Positions 1 through 12,715 of a stretch of DNA of 64,000 nucleotides are shown here, piece by piece. The stretch is taken from assembly GCA_013397695.1 (NCBI GenBank), contig VYZI01000135.1, forward strand, positions 1,440,150-1,504,149, in the 5' to 3' direction. Origin of the DNA: Centropus unirufus. Lineage: Eukaryota > Chordata > Aves > Cuculiformes > Centropidae. The first letter of the stretch is position 1. The number at the start of each line of letters is the position of its first letter. A program made the position numbers and the translations under genes. The notes beneath the pieces were generated by a model. That model was not told where the DNA came from and made no database searches. It saw only the letters and a list, made by a program, of their open reading frames with translations.

Positions 1-1849
1 AGCGCTGCCCAGAGCAGCGCGCGCCCTCACCTGCTTTAACAGCTTGTGAGAATGTTAATAGAATACATACCCTTGGGCACATCTTACATTGTAACCTAGG
101 ACAGTTGTAATGGGTTATCTCCGAAATCCCTGGCATTTGTTAGAAGAATTTACAAATACATGAACTTATAGAAGGTCAATATTTTTATTGCAGGCCCACT
201 AGGAATCTTAATCATGGATTATCACCTTGTTCTGCTAGATGCTGAACAGCTGCAGGACAAATGGCAAAACTCACTGGTGAATAATCCAAATTATATGTTT
301 TTTGTTAAAAATTCCATAACATAAACACAATGGAATTCCAACTCCCTATATAGTCCTCGATAGATGTCTGCTTCTCTTTACCTCAAATCATCTCCTCAGT
401 AGTTGGGGATAAGAAAAGCAAATATCCTAGAGACAATATACCTACACTGTGCAGTTCCTAGTGATCTGCTGACAAAGTAATAATTGGGCTAAATTTCCAT
501 AACATCTTCTAGGTCATTCAGAACAGTGAATCTGAATCCCATAAATCCATATTAGGAAGATTGTCTCATAAACTGCATTCATTGCCTGGTGAACTGTACC
601 ATAAAAAGACTGTTTTCAAGAGGCCATTGGTATCTGATATCTAATTAGGGATTGTTCTCAAACGTTTTTGCTATTAAAAAATTGAAAGGGGTTTCAAATG
701 GAGTCATCTGTAGGACAGAGAGAGTTTGTTGGTAGTAAAGAATATTCCATCTTACAAAAAATAGATCACTGAAAATCTATTCCATAATTGCACTGACATT
801 CAACTGAAAAGGCTCTAAGGTCACAGGATTCTGTTAAATCTCAGGCAAAACTGATTTCCTTGTTCACTTTCTGCAATGAAGTGCGTTTTTTTAAATATAT
901 AAACAGTTGATTATTGAAAGTAAAGGATTTCATCATTATCTGTTATTTAAAGGCTCAGAGAACACTGCTCTTCAATTAGAAATAAGAGCTTTTTCACCAG
1001 AATTGGATATTTTGGGGGATAAATTTATCATTCTCCCCACTCTCAATCTCTAATTGATATTAAATACTATGTAAATTTTTATTTTTAACCTGTTCAAGCT
1101 GAGGTTTCATATCCAGTTCTCTGTACCTACTACAGCTGTGCCATCTTGTGGTCTGCACAATGTGGTCTGTAATGTTTTGTAGCTTGGAAATGAGTCAGAA
1201 GTGTAGAAACTTGTCAGCAGCCCCAGCCAAGGCAGCCCGAATCAAATGGCACCCCCTAAGCAGCAGCACAATGACTTTATTAAGCACAATTTACCATGTG
1301 ATTCACCACATGTCTAAACCAAAGCTTCGAGTCAGCAGGGTCCTGGCTTGGCTTGTGACTATGATAACATCCAGCGGTCATTTAACCTTTAAAATGCAGG
1401 TGTATTCTACTTGGAGTCTCAGTATTTCATAGCAATAGTGTATGTAAGCCCTGCATTTTTTCCAGGGCAATAAATTTATAACCAACCCCCTGCTACAACA
1501 GTTCAGCTTAGACTGTGGATCTGAATGTTGGCTGAACTTATTTATTGTGGGCTTGATGCTCTTCTTGTTGCCTGCCTTGGTTTTTAGGAGCAGCAGCAGA
1601 TGGATATACAGGGCTAAATAGAGTCGATTCCAGTTTCACATACAACTCCAGAGGAAAGAAGGTCTTTTCTTGATTTAGAACTGGCCTTCTAACCCTAATG
1701 TTAATAAACCCTGCTTAGATACAGTTTCTCCTGTTGAGACAAGAAGAGGTAGTTTTACTTACTGCTACACAATTTGGTATCTCTCAGGCTTCTGTATATC
1801 CCGCTGCAAAGCAGAAATGCCTTATGGCTATTTTTTCCCACTGTAGGAT
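1..1849. other. Intergenic AT-rich DNA, no gene recognised
   Basis: Nothing here reads as an exon. Open frames are short (the longest is about 94 codons near 1.15-1.43 kb) and show no known domain. There is no recognisable repeat apart from ordinary A/T runs. The stretch may be regulatory or inert, and the sequence alone does not decide. Confidence 0.6.
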
Positions 1850-2240
1850 GGCAGTGTTCTAGGTGGCCCCTCCACAAGCTGATTAGGTGCTGTTCTAAAA
1901 TATACTTTTAATTGTCTCTTCTGGGAGACAACCTTATCCCTCATAATTAAAAATCTTTTCCTATTTTCCAGCCTAAACATATTCACGGCCAGTTTATTCC
2001 TGTGTATTACTAAAAAGCCCTTGTCCTTCTCTGAGGTTAGATCTTGATATCTTTACAGACAATAATTGCTTTTTTCGACCTTGGTTTTGCGAGACAAACT
2101 GAACTAAATTAAACTAAAACTAAACTGAAGTCTTTAGTATTGCTCTCACTAAGAGAGGCTGTTAGTTTCCTAGTCATATCTGCTTCCACTTCATTGGTTC
2201 GACTTTGCTCTTCTTTTTCAAAGCAAGGGACAAGGACTTT
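1850..2240 (-). mobile_element. Ancient CR1/L3-like LINE fragment
   Basis: Read on the minus strand, this block resembles the 3' coding part of old amniote CR1/L3 LINEs. The best-matching words are around 1945-2035, where the + strand has 'aaaaatcttttcctatttt' followed by 'ccagcctaaacat' and 'ggccagtttattcctgtg'. These recall the usual antisense text of such elements. It is highly diverged, with no open frame left. A tract of AAACT-like repeats (2101-2127) lies inside it. Edges are approximate. It may be the 3' part of the same insertion as the fragment at about 3.01-3.42 kb. Confidence 0.5.
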
Positions 2241-3009
2241 ATGCTCTCTTTCCGAAGTAGCTCAAAATGAAAATGTTGTGTTTCTTTGCTAAAAGTATCT
2301 CAAATAATACTTTCTAAGTATGTTTGCTTCTTTGCCAATGCATCCTGAGTCAGACAATAAATTCCAGTCGGAACACACATCTTGTAGGTCCACAGATCCT
2401 TATAATACATTTGATGGAAGCTCATTGCACTGCTGTGATCCCATGCCCTAAGGTGCTCTAGTTCCTCTTGAATGATATTGCAGCATTCTGCTTTGTCGCA
2501 TGTGCAGCTTCAAATAAAAATAGTGTTTTAAGGTTTAAGAATGAAAGCTCCTTCTGGGTTTATTCCTTGATTCCAACCAACAGGGAAACCTATTTTCTTT
2601 ACCAGTTGAAAGATAACCTGACAGTGCTATTGACTGGTCTAAAGTCCAGAAGATTTTCTGTTATTTGTGTGATCCTGCAGTGCTCTTCTGAAATTGTTCA
2701 TGCTTGAGAAAAATAGGAGGCAAAACCACCCCTGCACTTGCTGGGGACTGAAGCGCTCCCTGGAGCTTGCAGTCCAAGTGAGGATTTCCCCAGGAAGAAA
2801 AGGAAAGGGCTTGCAATATGGGCTTCCACCTGCTGGATGATGCAGCTCAGGGTTCAGGGAAGCACCGCATTTGTTTATGGAGCAGCCCTGGAGCATTTGG
2901 TAAAAAAAAACCTCAGGAGCCTACAGGGTTAAGGGAGGAGGAACTGTGTAACTACTGTTACAGAAGATGACTGAACTCACCATGAACTCTCAAGGACCTA
3001 ACTAACCTC
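2241..3009. other. Intergenic, between two ancient LINE fragments
   Basis: No gene or clear repeat is recognised. Short frames on both strands at 2468-2932 have no known domain and overlap one another, as chance frames do. The stretch could be a diverged part of the flanking ancient LINE or a later insertion into it. Confidence 0.45.
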
Positions 3010-3420
3010 CTTTAAGCGTAGTCATATCCCTTTCAACAGAATCAGATTTTATCTGCCCTCTTCCAAACCTCATGCACTTTTATAGTTCTTTTACGAGTTC
3101 CTTTCTCATTCGTCTAAGGGATATGGTCCCAAGTGGCAGCACATTAAATGTTTTCCTGAAGTTCAGATAGATGAGATCTGCATTTCCTATTCAGATCTGT
3201 TAGCACATCAAAGAAGCTTAGTCTGGCATTGGTAAACACATGCTGCCTTTGATCTCATTTTCTATTAACCTCTTTGAGCTACAATTATAATAGATGTGCA
3301 GTGTTTCTAATTAGAAATCAGAGTTCCCACAAGTTTCATTTTTATTTCTAACAGTCTCCTTTTGTTTCCTTCACATTTGCTTTTACATTCATGAGTGCCA
3401 ATGTCGGTATACATAAATAT
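3010..3420 (-). mobile_element. Ancient CR1/L3-like LINE fragment (upstream part)
   Basis: On the + strand this reads as the antisense of an old CR1/L3 reverse-transcriptase region. Recognisable stretches include 'gtggcagcacattaaatg' near 3134, 'gaagttcagatagatgag' near 3159 and 'tttgatctcattttctatta' near 3248. Orientation and order agree with the fragment at 1.85-2.24 kb being nearer the element's 3' end. All frames are broken. The identification rests on remembered similarity to old amniote LINEs and needs a repeat-library search. Confidence 0.5.
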
Positions 3421-6400
3421 ACATACCACATCCCTGAAAAGGAAGAGATTAACAGGTGGGCTTGCTGAACTAAATTAATCTACAGATCAGGTACAGTGCA
3501 GGCTGCAGCCTTAGGATGTGCTCAGATCTACCACAGACTGCACTAGGGAAGTCAGGACAGAAATATCACCTGCAAAGGGTCTAGAACTAGGGCTTTCCCT
3601 GTGTCGGGTGGGCTGCTTGGGCACAGCCATGGGCTGCCCTTTGGCCCCAGACACAAACGCTCAGCCTCCAATGGGATCCACTGTCACATCTCTGAATAAC
3701 CATGTGTCTTAAATCTCAGATATCTTTTTTTCTCTTCTTACCTGTTGCAATTTTTCTGTAAAAGCGTACGAAACCCAAACGATTTTCAGCTTTCATGCAG
3801 AATGAGCCAGAGCTCTGATCTGAACTCTAATCTGCCATGGGAGGAATGCTCCTCCTTTAATTTAGATTTCATTTTTTACACTGAAGCCTAAAACTGTCTA
3901 GCCATAAGCTTTAGGGAATTTTCTCCAGTCTCTCCTAATTAAAGTGCGAGAACAGCATGTTTTCAGCATGTGTGCCTCCTTCTGGCTTTCAGACTTGGTG
4001 GAATAAACAATAAACAATAATATTTGAATAATCTTTCCAACTTTACACATTAAAATGTTTGCAACAAGTAAAACATCAGAAATGCTTATGAATAATGCAT
4101 TTGACAGAGTTGTAAAACATTAAATTGTTACTGACAGATACTCAGATCACTCTCCCTTAAAATGTAAAATGAACAAGAAATTTGTTACCTTTTTAGAAAA
4201 TAGTTTGTAAATCTCTAATTAATAATATGAAGTATAAACATGGTGTCTATATTAATTTCACTAATATTGAGTTTATTATACTTAAAATCAGAATTGTAAT
4301 CTGATTAAGCAGCGTGAAGGTGGTTTGAACAACACAATTTCTTTGGTTTATTGGCTATGTCATTCCCCCTGATTTTCTGAAATTGAACGCTTCAGAAATT
4401 CTGACACTTATCTACCAGCTCAATAAAACAAGATATTTAAAGGTTTGCAGACCCAGTCTCCTATTCCCATCTGCATGACATTCAGCAGTTTTGTTTAGTC
4501 TATAGGAAGCTGTAGTGAATGGAAAGTGGTTTACCAGTCACTTCTGGTTCCCATCTTATATTGTTTTCTTTCCCTCCATTTTGCATTAAAATTTCTACAA
4601 TTGAAATGATATAAACAAGTTAAATAAGAGCAGCAGAAAAAAAATAAATACTTGTATGGAATTCATCTGCACCAAGACCGTTGCCCACACTAAGCCTTCC
4701 TCTTGGATGAGAATTTGGGAGTTAACAAGGGTTAGTTGAATTTGTGATGTTCTTGATGAACCATGAAAGCAGTTAGCAGAGTGATGACCTAAGATACCTA
4801 CTAGTAGGCTATCAAAACAAATTTCCAAACCACAATGTAAAGCAAGGGAAGTGCTCACACTGAGAGCATTCTCCTCATTGGCCGTATGAAGACGAGCGCT
4901 GCCTGCAGACACTGGCACAGTCTGTTGGAACTCCGGTCTCCTTAGTAGCGCTCTGTTTAACTGGATCATCCTTAATAAATCAAACCTGTTGGCTCCCGAT
5001 TCGGTTTCTCAAGGTAAAAAGCAATTGAATTATCAGAAGAGATTATGAGGAGAGAGCTTTCATTCTGGTGAATTTATGAAGAAAGTCTGTGATGTATATG
5101 GTGCACAAAAAATTACAAAAGTGCCAGATTAAATCCTTTCCCCATCTGTCTTTACTCAGCACTTGATTTGTCAATGTGGATATTCTTAGGCAATTCCAGT
5201 TTCTTGGCTCAAAGGGCATTTAATGTCTGAAACCCTCCTGAAATGTGGAGATGTATAGCAGCTGTATTTTTGCCTTTTTATTTATTTATTTTTTAACATT
5301 TGCAGGATCCCAGCTGATGTCACTTTTGTCTGTAATAGGCAAGATCCTCACAGCCCCAGGTCCTTGGTCCAAAGGAGTCTCTCCCTTCAGCTGCCTTTGC
5401 AGTGGTGCTATCCCCATGCTAGCTCCCTTCCCACAACCCTTCTTGCTTTGCACTGTGCAAGGTGTTGTATGAACCATCTTGGACCTGAACATCCCTCCTA
5501 CCTGCTAGGCATGTATGGGGAAAACAGGAGGCTGCCTGGGAGGTGGCATGCACCAGAAGAACATCTACACTGAATACAAGGATAGCTGGTGGATGGGTTC
5601 TATAAACTGTTCTTTCATGGTTTGTAGCTCACATTAAAATGGTTTGTGCTGTGCTCCTTGGTTCTCACATGTCGCAATAAAATGGCCATTTATGGCAGAG
5701 TCTTACCTGTCAGCATAGCCTTACTTAATAGCTGAGAGTTACCGTTCCTTCTTGCTTTTTGTTTCCAAGAAAGAGGAATGTACAGGCTGTTGAACAATAA
5801 AAATAAGTTCTTATCACGTGGATGTCACTTGGAAAGGAAAAAAAATGTCTAATGCATTTTTCAGCCGTTAAAGCAGCTCTTAGTAAAGGGCTCACCATGG
5901 GCATCATCACAGCCCATGGGAGCCTGGGAATAACTCCTCTGAAGACTTTGGACTACTTGAAGTAAGGGCAAAGATTTGTCTGCAAAAGATTAGATTAAAA
6001 CCCTGGGTTTATTGGAAAGGTTGTGGCCAGATCTTACACGCGTCACCGTTGGGGTGAAGTGCCAGAGCTGCAAAAAGGGTCTTCAACCTCTCCAGCTCCA
6101 GAAGACAACATGCATTTTTTTCTGACACAGGTGACACATGCACAGACAGAATGTGTCAGTCCCCCCTTTATAATCTGGGTGTACTTCAGCCACTGCTTCT
6201 TGTAGCATCCTCCTTTGGTGGGAAAGCTGTGTTGCTGGCAGTGTATGTAATCTGTCTAATCATCTCTTCTTGCCAAAGGTCAGGTTTCCACATGTGTGCT
6301 CAGTAACAAATGCCCATAATCTCTGGCAAATCAGCCTTGATTCTTGTGTTAGTATTTGTTTACTTCCAGTCATTCAGAGCAGATGTTGGTTCCAAATCAA

Positions 6401-9400
6401 ACAAAACCAGCCTGGCAAATTTTTGTCAGCGGTTGCCTCTGACAGTTTCCCACCGGTGAATATTTTGCTTCAACTCCCTTTGGTCCTGCTGTGTCCTGCC
6501 TGTACCTATAGCTGTGCGTCATTTCTCAGTTCCTTTCCCTATCTTTGGGGAAATGGGCAGCCAGCGAAAGCAAATCTCCATCCACCTCATTTGGAAGAGC
6601 AAAGAAATTACATAACAGGTCTGCAACGCGACTCCATCCTGTCTCTAATTCCATATTACCCTTTAGAGAACCAATTAATTTTTTCCCCATGCTCCGAGTA
6701 CATCCGTTCTTTGGAAAGCTTCTTCCTGTTAATTGAGATACTATGTATTTCACAACTTCAAATCTTATTCTTCCCTCCTAATTTTTTAGTTAAGCTTCTT
6801 TTCCTAATCTACCCATTGCTCTCTGATTACCTCTTAGTAAGCAGAGGGGCCTCATTTAGATAGGTCTCACTTCAAACATACAAAAATAGATTTAAATCTG
6901 GGGCGTAGTGTATATCTACAGCATTTAGTGGTATAGTTTGGTCTCACTATTTAACCCTTGGGCAACCTACAAACTCTAAAATGCCATAAACAGAGCTATA
7001 ATGTCTATCGTGTAATACACTTTTGTACTGGCAGATGGAGTAGGAGACCCATACCTAGAAAAAGTGATAGTGGTAGTGGTACAAGCATCTGTCTACAGCA
7101 TTTGTATAACTGAGTTTCCGATAAACAGAGTATATAAAACAACAGATAAAATTATTATAAAGTAGGAATTTACTGTAGGGAAATTTTTTCTGTAGGACAT
7201 GAAGCATCATTAAAAATGTCATTGAAATGCAGTGCATTGCTTTTCATGAAATTCAATGATGAAAAGAATGGAAAAACATTTTAACAATGTCAGTGTGATT
7301 AATTTTCATCCTTTTCAGAATAAATTGCCATGTTTGAAACTCTAAGCTCTTTACTAGTTAATTTCTTCTTTGCTTTCAAATTTCCTGAAACAGCATCTCC
7401 TCCAGAAACCTGTATTTTAGGAAAACATTAAAAGTTTGTTTTGTTCTCATTCAGTACAAGCAAAAATTTCAGAGCCAGAATTTTCCTGCAAATTCTGATT
7501 GCTGAGCAGCAGAAAACAATTGTAATGATGTTATAGCAAAAGTATTTTGCGTGTCTCAGTGGTGACAATAATAAAGTTTAGAAATGAATTCTCAGGCTGG
7601 TGAATTAGTAGCCACATCACATCTGCCAATGTAAAATCTTGTGGAAAAGGTAATATTAATGTTTTTTGTCCTGGGTCTTTGCAGAAAAAGCCAAGTGGTG
7701 TCTCATTCTCTTGCTGATTAATATCTCATATTGATGTTAATCTAGATCTGTACTACTATAAGTGATGACTAAACCTGACTATGCTGTGTCAGTTTTAATG
7801 CAGAGCACCTTCAAGAAATCTCACAGAAATGTGCCAGTGTAAAATGATAAATATCCACCAGTGGAGTACATCACTGGAACATGTGTCAGAGCTCGATATT
7901 TCATTGTAATCTCCCCACCCACAAGTCACTTCTGTCCCTCATTGACCTTCTGACCACTTATTGTCACCCATTAAAATTTCTGCACCCAGAAATCTGCTGA
8001 TTCTGGGAACTTTACTAAAAGGTCATGAGGCAGAGTGAAACACTGGCCAGTTCTGCTGCCTGTACAGTTTTAACAAATGCAGTTGAAGCTTTGCTTTATT
8101 TCCAAACTAAGCACATTCAAGCAAACGTATAGAGAAGAAGAGTGACTAGTCTCTGATGATACGTGCACAAATTTCAATCGAGTTAACACATTTCCATTTC
8201 CACTACAGCCATAGGGAAAGACAATTATTTTAGTTATCAAGATGATGATTCATTATTATATATAGCATTTGCTATTGTTAGTGGCAACTGCATTGTTAGG
8301 ATAATGTTTTCCTATTGCTCTGCTCACCATACTTTGTTAAATCTGTGCCAAAACAAGCCTCCCTTCTTCTATGCACAAGTTTGAAATTACTTTTTTCTGG
8401 GTGCCATGGCTCTGCTCTGCTTCATTCCCCCCTCAACTCTTCTACCATTATTCCTGTTAATATCCACCCAGAACGATTTAGTTCTTTGAAAAGAAATAGT
8501 TGAACATTGTGTCCTCTTTCAGCAGAAGTTTTTGCACATGGAAAGTGTAATAGCCTTTAGTTCTCCCTCTTCTTGGAGACTTTCTCGCTCCCTTACTTAA
8601 TGACCCTTTGCCTTCTGCTCACTTTATTGAGTAAGTCACATAAGGAAACAACAGTATATTGTACAGTACTGCTTCGTGAGTTTCCCAATATGGCCTAATT
8701 ATTTGGCAGCTGTACTGATTTCAGCCAGGTGTACTGGTCCAAATGCAAGTCCTTGTTCTGGTTTCATACTTCAGAAATAGCAACCAGAGGTGTCCTAGGT
8801 GCTTATGAAGTGGTTTCCACAAATAAACTCTCTCTTCTCCTTCCGTCACTTCCTACCCTCCTTCTTTCCCAGGTTCCACTGGAAAGTCCTTTGTGTATAC
8901 AAATAACATATATATTAGTCTAATTAGTACTAATTAACATCTCCATCTTCAGTTTGAAGGGTGAAAATTATACTTAACCAAATAAGGACGAGAATATGAG
9001 GAAGGATCATTATACGCAGAAGTTGAGGTTTGAGGTTAGGGCTGGGAAAATCTCTGCACCCAGATACAAAATGAGCTGATTTGGAAAAGCTAATTTCAGA
9101 ATTAGAGGGACGACACTCCAATTCATTGGTAAAAACCCAATGATTGTGTAGTTAAGTTGTCACACTTGAAATACTGGAGGGTATGAGTGTGGTAGCTGTA
9201 GACTTAAAAGAAAAACATAAAAGAAAATATACTTCTTTATTGTGCAGACAATTTTGCCATCAAAGCAGGCAAAAGATTTTTTTATTCTTTCCTTTGCTTT
9301 TGTGTGTATAATACAGGAACTACAGTTTATAGACTCTCAAGCTGTCTGTAAACACTGAAGACAAATCGATTGTATGGTTTGGCAGAGGTTCTGAGAAAAA

Positions 9401-10540
9401 AGCAGCAGTACAAAGGCATTTGATGCACACTTGTTGGCACAGCAGTAAGTTTGTTTTAAAAAACAAAACTATGCATGGGAACATCTTCTGTGAGCAGAAG
9501 AACAGCATCAAGACACACCATTTCACTTAGCACTTCATACTTAATCAGGGGCAAAATTACAGGAATATTCATTTTCTGCCTTGCTAAGGATATGACAAGG
9601 GTTCAGGCATCTGCACCATTCGGCACTCCTGTGAGACCTGTTCTGTCCATCCTTCCCAGCTCAGCAGCTCCTGAGGTCTCTCATGTTCATTGGCCAGAAA
9701 TCCTGGTCTCTTGTAGGCTTCAACTGGACTTAGAAATGCTTACAAACTAATTTCTGAGTATTCTGAGTATTTTTCAAAGCCTGTTCTCCTGTCTTTTCCT
9801 CCATGGCTTCCCTTTCCAGGGGCCTTTATGACAAAGAATAAGGCTTAAAATTTTATTTTTGACAAGCAGTAAAGAGAACATTCCAGGTAGTGACTAGCCT
9901 GAACGGATCAGATTATCTCAAACATAAATGACAACAGAATCTAAGCCAAAAGCAGGTGTGTCTTTTATTCAGTGTGCTATATTTGCCTTGCTCTTTCTCT
10001 CAGCTTCTTTAGCTCTTAATATTCCTATTTTCTTTTTCTTCAGACCCTAGCACTAAAGTTGGCTGTATAAAGCTACATAGCCTATGCTACTTAGAAAGGG
10101 CAGACTTTCAAAAATGTGTCTAGAAATGGGGAAGAGTGTTTGTATCAAGGTCTCATTTGTGGTTGTCGCTGCTCACCATAGCCAAAATCTCTCAGGGTAA
10201 TGAAATTAGAGCTGCTAATTCCTGGGGCCTTTTCCCAAGAGGGAACCTGGCCTAATTCAGGGTGTGACTGATCTTCAGAGAGAGAAGTTGGAGCGTGTCA
10301 GCAGCCACTGCATTGTATGCGTCTGATTGCACGTCTGAAATTGGCTCGCAGTTTGTCAGAGGGAAGCCACTGCTGTCGGTCTAATTCTTTTCATAAATTT
10401 AACAGCATTTTCTCTCTCCTCCCTCACATATTTTAAAGGAAATCCTTTTTTTCTGACATTTTTCCAGTTTCAGAAGACTCCACATTGCTGGGCTATGGAA
10501 GATTCACAGAGGATGGCTCCTGGACAGGATTCTGGGCTCA
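3421..10540. other. Intergenic AT-rich DNA, no gene recognised
   Basis: About 7 kb of AT-rich sequence without a recognisable exon, RNA gene or LINE. The longest open frame (6270-6863 on +, 197 codons) begins with TTG rather than ATG and has no known domain. I regard it as chance. The stretch at about 3.95-4.42 kb is unusually AT-rich and low in CpG. The stretch at 10.2-10.45 kb has a balanced composition and homeodomain-like TAAT cores. Either could be a conserved non-coding element, but this cannot be shown from one genome. Confidence 0.55.
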
Positions 10541-10803
10541 TATTCATAGAATCACAGAATCGTTCAGGTTGGAAACGATTTCTAAGATCATGAAGTTCAA
10601 CCCTTAACATGGCACTGCCAAGCCACCACTAAACCATGTCCCCATGTTGGCTTTCTTGGCCACCTGGACACACTGGATCATATTAAGCCAGCTATGAACC
10701 ACTACCTCAATGTCTTTTTCTGCTGGGCAGCTTTCCAGCCATTCATCCCCAAGCCTGTAGCACCGCATGGGATTGTTGTGTTTTGTATACAATACAGCTA
10801 AAA
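10541..10803 (-). mobile_element. CR1 LINE, 3' end with internal deletion
   Basis: A CR1 retrotransposon in minus orientation. The 3' tail is at the left edge ('tagaatcacagaatcgttc', 10546 onward). Reading the minus strand from the right, the CR1 reverse-transcriptase C-terminal text NNPMRCYRLGDEWLESCPAE is followed by a VQVAKKAN block. It then jumps directly to the end of the element (GGGACATGGTTTAGTGG text). About half a kilobase of coding and 3' sequence normally found between these blocks is absent, so the copy is internally deleted as well as 5' truncated. It is not mobile. Confidence 0.85.
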
Positions 10804-10990
10804 CCAAGCCTTTATTGCAAAGGGCAAAGATTAATAATATGCTCTCCGGGAAAATCTGATTGGCATGCTAATATTCTGAACATTAGATGAGGACAGACTG
10901 TATAATTTTTTTCCGGGTCAGTTTGACTCTAATCAGATTAGGTTCACTTTGAGCCTTTCCTAAAAGGTACATGGCATCTTTAGATAGTCT
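10804..10990. other. Short AT-rich spacer with an octamer-like site
   Basis: Sits between the CR1 copy and the candidate exon. It contains ATGCTAAT (about 10866), close to the POU/octamer consensus, inside a small imperfect inverted repeat (CTAATATT...AACATTAG). There is no coding evidence. Confidence 0.35.
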
Positions 10991-10998
10991 GACTTTTA

Positions 10999-11173
10999 AT
11001 ATTTTTAAAGGAGTCCTACTGCATGCTGAAGGGAGTGTGCCGTGTGAGCTGCCAAGGAGAAGACCTTCAAATTCACTGTTTGATTTTCATCCAGATGCAA
11101 AACAAGTGCTTTTTCAGGAACTGGCTCGTGACTACCTAATAAAAGCTCTGGAAGTAGAAATAGAAGAATAATT
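10999..11173 (+). CDS. Candidate orphan terminal coding exon (unidentified)
   Basis: A possible last coding exon of an unknown gene, or a retro-fragment. After an AT-rich tract ending in AAAG there is an open stretch of about 55 codons ending in TAA at 11171. The peptide is varied and protein-like, contains HPDAKQVLFQELARDYLIKA, and has an acidic tail (EVEIEE). In the same frame the open region can be extended back to an ATG at 10971; the preceding stop is at 10950. An AATAAA lies at 11765, about 0.6 kb downstream. I do not recognise the family. No partner exon was found nearby, and frames of this length also arise by chance, so confidence is low. Confidence 0.25.
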
Positions 11174-12180
11174 TCCTGTTTTATTTTTAACCTGTGTCAT
11201 TACTAAATTAACGTTAATGATGACACATTCCATGTTTTTGTTATTTTTGGTTACATGCTTGGGCTGAAAAGTGATGTCTGAATTAAGCAGTCGGAAATGC
11301 CTTTCCAACTACTCCCCTTTTCTAGAGCTGCAGGGGCAGTACAGTCTGTCTGACACAACTGCTAAAGGAACCTTGCAGCCTACAGCCAATGCTTGACAAA
11401 ACAAGGTATCTCCATATCTCAAGACATATATTTAATAGGTTCTGCTGTCACTGCAGGGAGTTCTGTACAACATCAGGTGAATTTGTGTGTTTTTTGTTGA
11501 CAGCAATGTTGCCAAGGAACTTGCAGCATCCAAGACATGGGCTTCTGAAAAACTGTCCAAGAGAGGGGAGTCCCTTGAGAAGGCTCAACTATAAGTTTAA
11601 GTCACTTTGTTGAAGTAGTATTTTTGGTTTGCTCTGCCCTGAAACAGGACTATTTTATTAAGTTCAGAAGGCTCAGAAGATTATTTCCTTTAGAGGGGGC
11701 TCTTCTGTCTTATAATTAAGTTCGTTATTTTAAGTTTTAATTGCCTTGTTGTAGAAATACAGGAAATAAAGCATAACTGCTGCAGCAGTAACACTAGTTG
11801 TTCCAGTACAGAGTATATTTCAATTTAATTAAAAAAAAAACCCTAATGTGTTAATTTGCACCTTGAGGAGTAGGAATTAATGCAGTGCTACAAATACATC
11901 AGCAGTGAGGAAGGAAATCCACACATCTTCTGGGTTCCCCTGAAAGCAAAAATCTCCTAGAGGCAGGCAGGATGGCTTCACACTAACATGGGTTTCTTCT
12001 AATGCTCACACATGCTTGTCCTTTCCTCTCTGAGATCTTGGTATGAAGTGTCTCATCATCCCTTTGCACATTTTTGTCTTGCTTGAGCTCTGAGGAAGGA
12101 GAAATCCCTTGGCTCTGTGGTTTGTCCTTGCAGTTGACCAGATATTCCTCACTTTCAGTGCATGGTAAGCAGAGATGCTG
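11174..12180. other. Intergenic, possible 3' UTR of the candidate exon
   Basis: No repeat or gene is recognised. AATAAA at 11765-11770 would be the nearest poly(A) signal if the frame ending at 11173 is a real exon. Otherwise this is ordinary AT-rich intergenic DNA. Confidence 0.4.
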
Positions 12181-12184
12181 TTCC

Positions 12185-12715
12185 AGACAGGAAAGTGGTG
12201 AGGCTGCACCTCAAATGCTGTGTTCAGTTTTGGGCCCCTCACTACATGAAGGACATGGAGTTGCTGGAGTGTGTCCAGAAAAGGGAAAAAAAGATTATGA
12301 AGGGACTGGAGAATGAGTCTTATGAGAAGCAGCTGAGGGAACTGGGATTGTATAGAACAGAGAAGAGGAGGCTGAGTGAAGACCTTATTGCTCTTCACAA
12401 CTACCTGAAAAGGGGCTGTATTGGGGCAGATATTGGACTCTTCTCCCACAAAACAAGTGATAGGATAAGAGAAAATGGCCTCATGTTGCACCAGAGGAGG
12501 TTTAGATGGGGTATCAGGAAAAAAGTCTTTACTGAAAGAATGATGAAACATTGGACCAGGCTGCCCAGGGAAACATTGGAGTCACCATTCCTGGAGGTAT
12601 TTAAAAAACATGTAGATGTCGTGCTTCGGGACACAATTTAGTAAGTATGGTGGTGATGGACTTGATGATCTTAGAAGCCTTCTCTAACCTTAATGATTCT
12701 ATGATTCTATAATCT
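12185..12715 (+). mobile_element. CR1 LINE, 5'-truncated, C-terminal ORF2 fragment open
   Basis: A 5'-truncated CR1 copy on the + strand. It keeps an open frame for the last 140-150 codons of ORF2. The text runs from VVRLHLKCCVQFWAPHY through LRELGLYRTEKRRLSEDL and RFRWGIRKKVFTERMMKHW to a stop at 12641. About 70 bases of 3' UTR follow, then the avian CR1 terminus with repeated ATTCTATG-like units (about 12693-12714). The fragment lacks the reverse-transcriptase catalytic core and cannot move on its own. It is among the better preserved copies in the window. The 5' edge is approximate. Confidence 0.92.

Noticed and set aside
6270..6863. 197-codon open frame on the + strand
   Set aside because: Begins with TTG, has no known domain, is rich in Leu/Ser/Pro as random AT/CT-rich DNA gives, and has smaller frames overlapping it on both strands.
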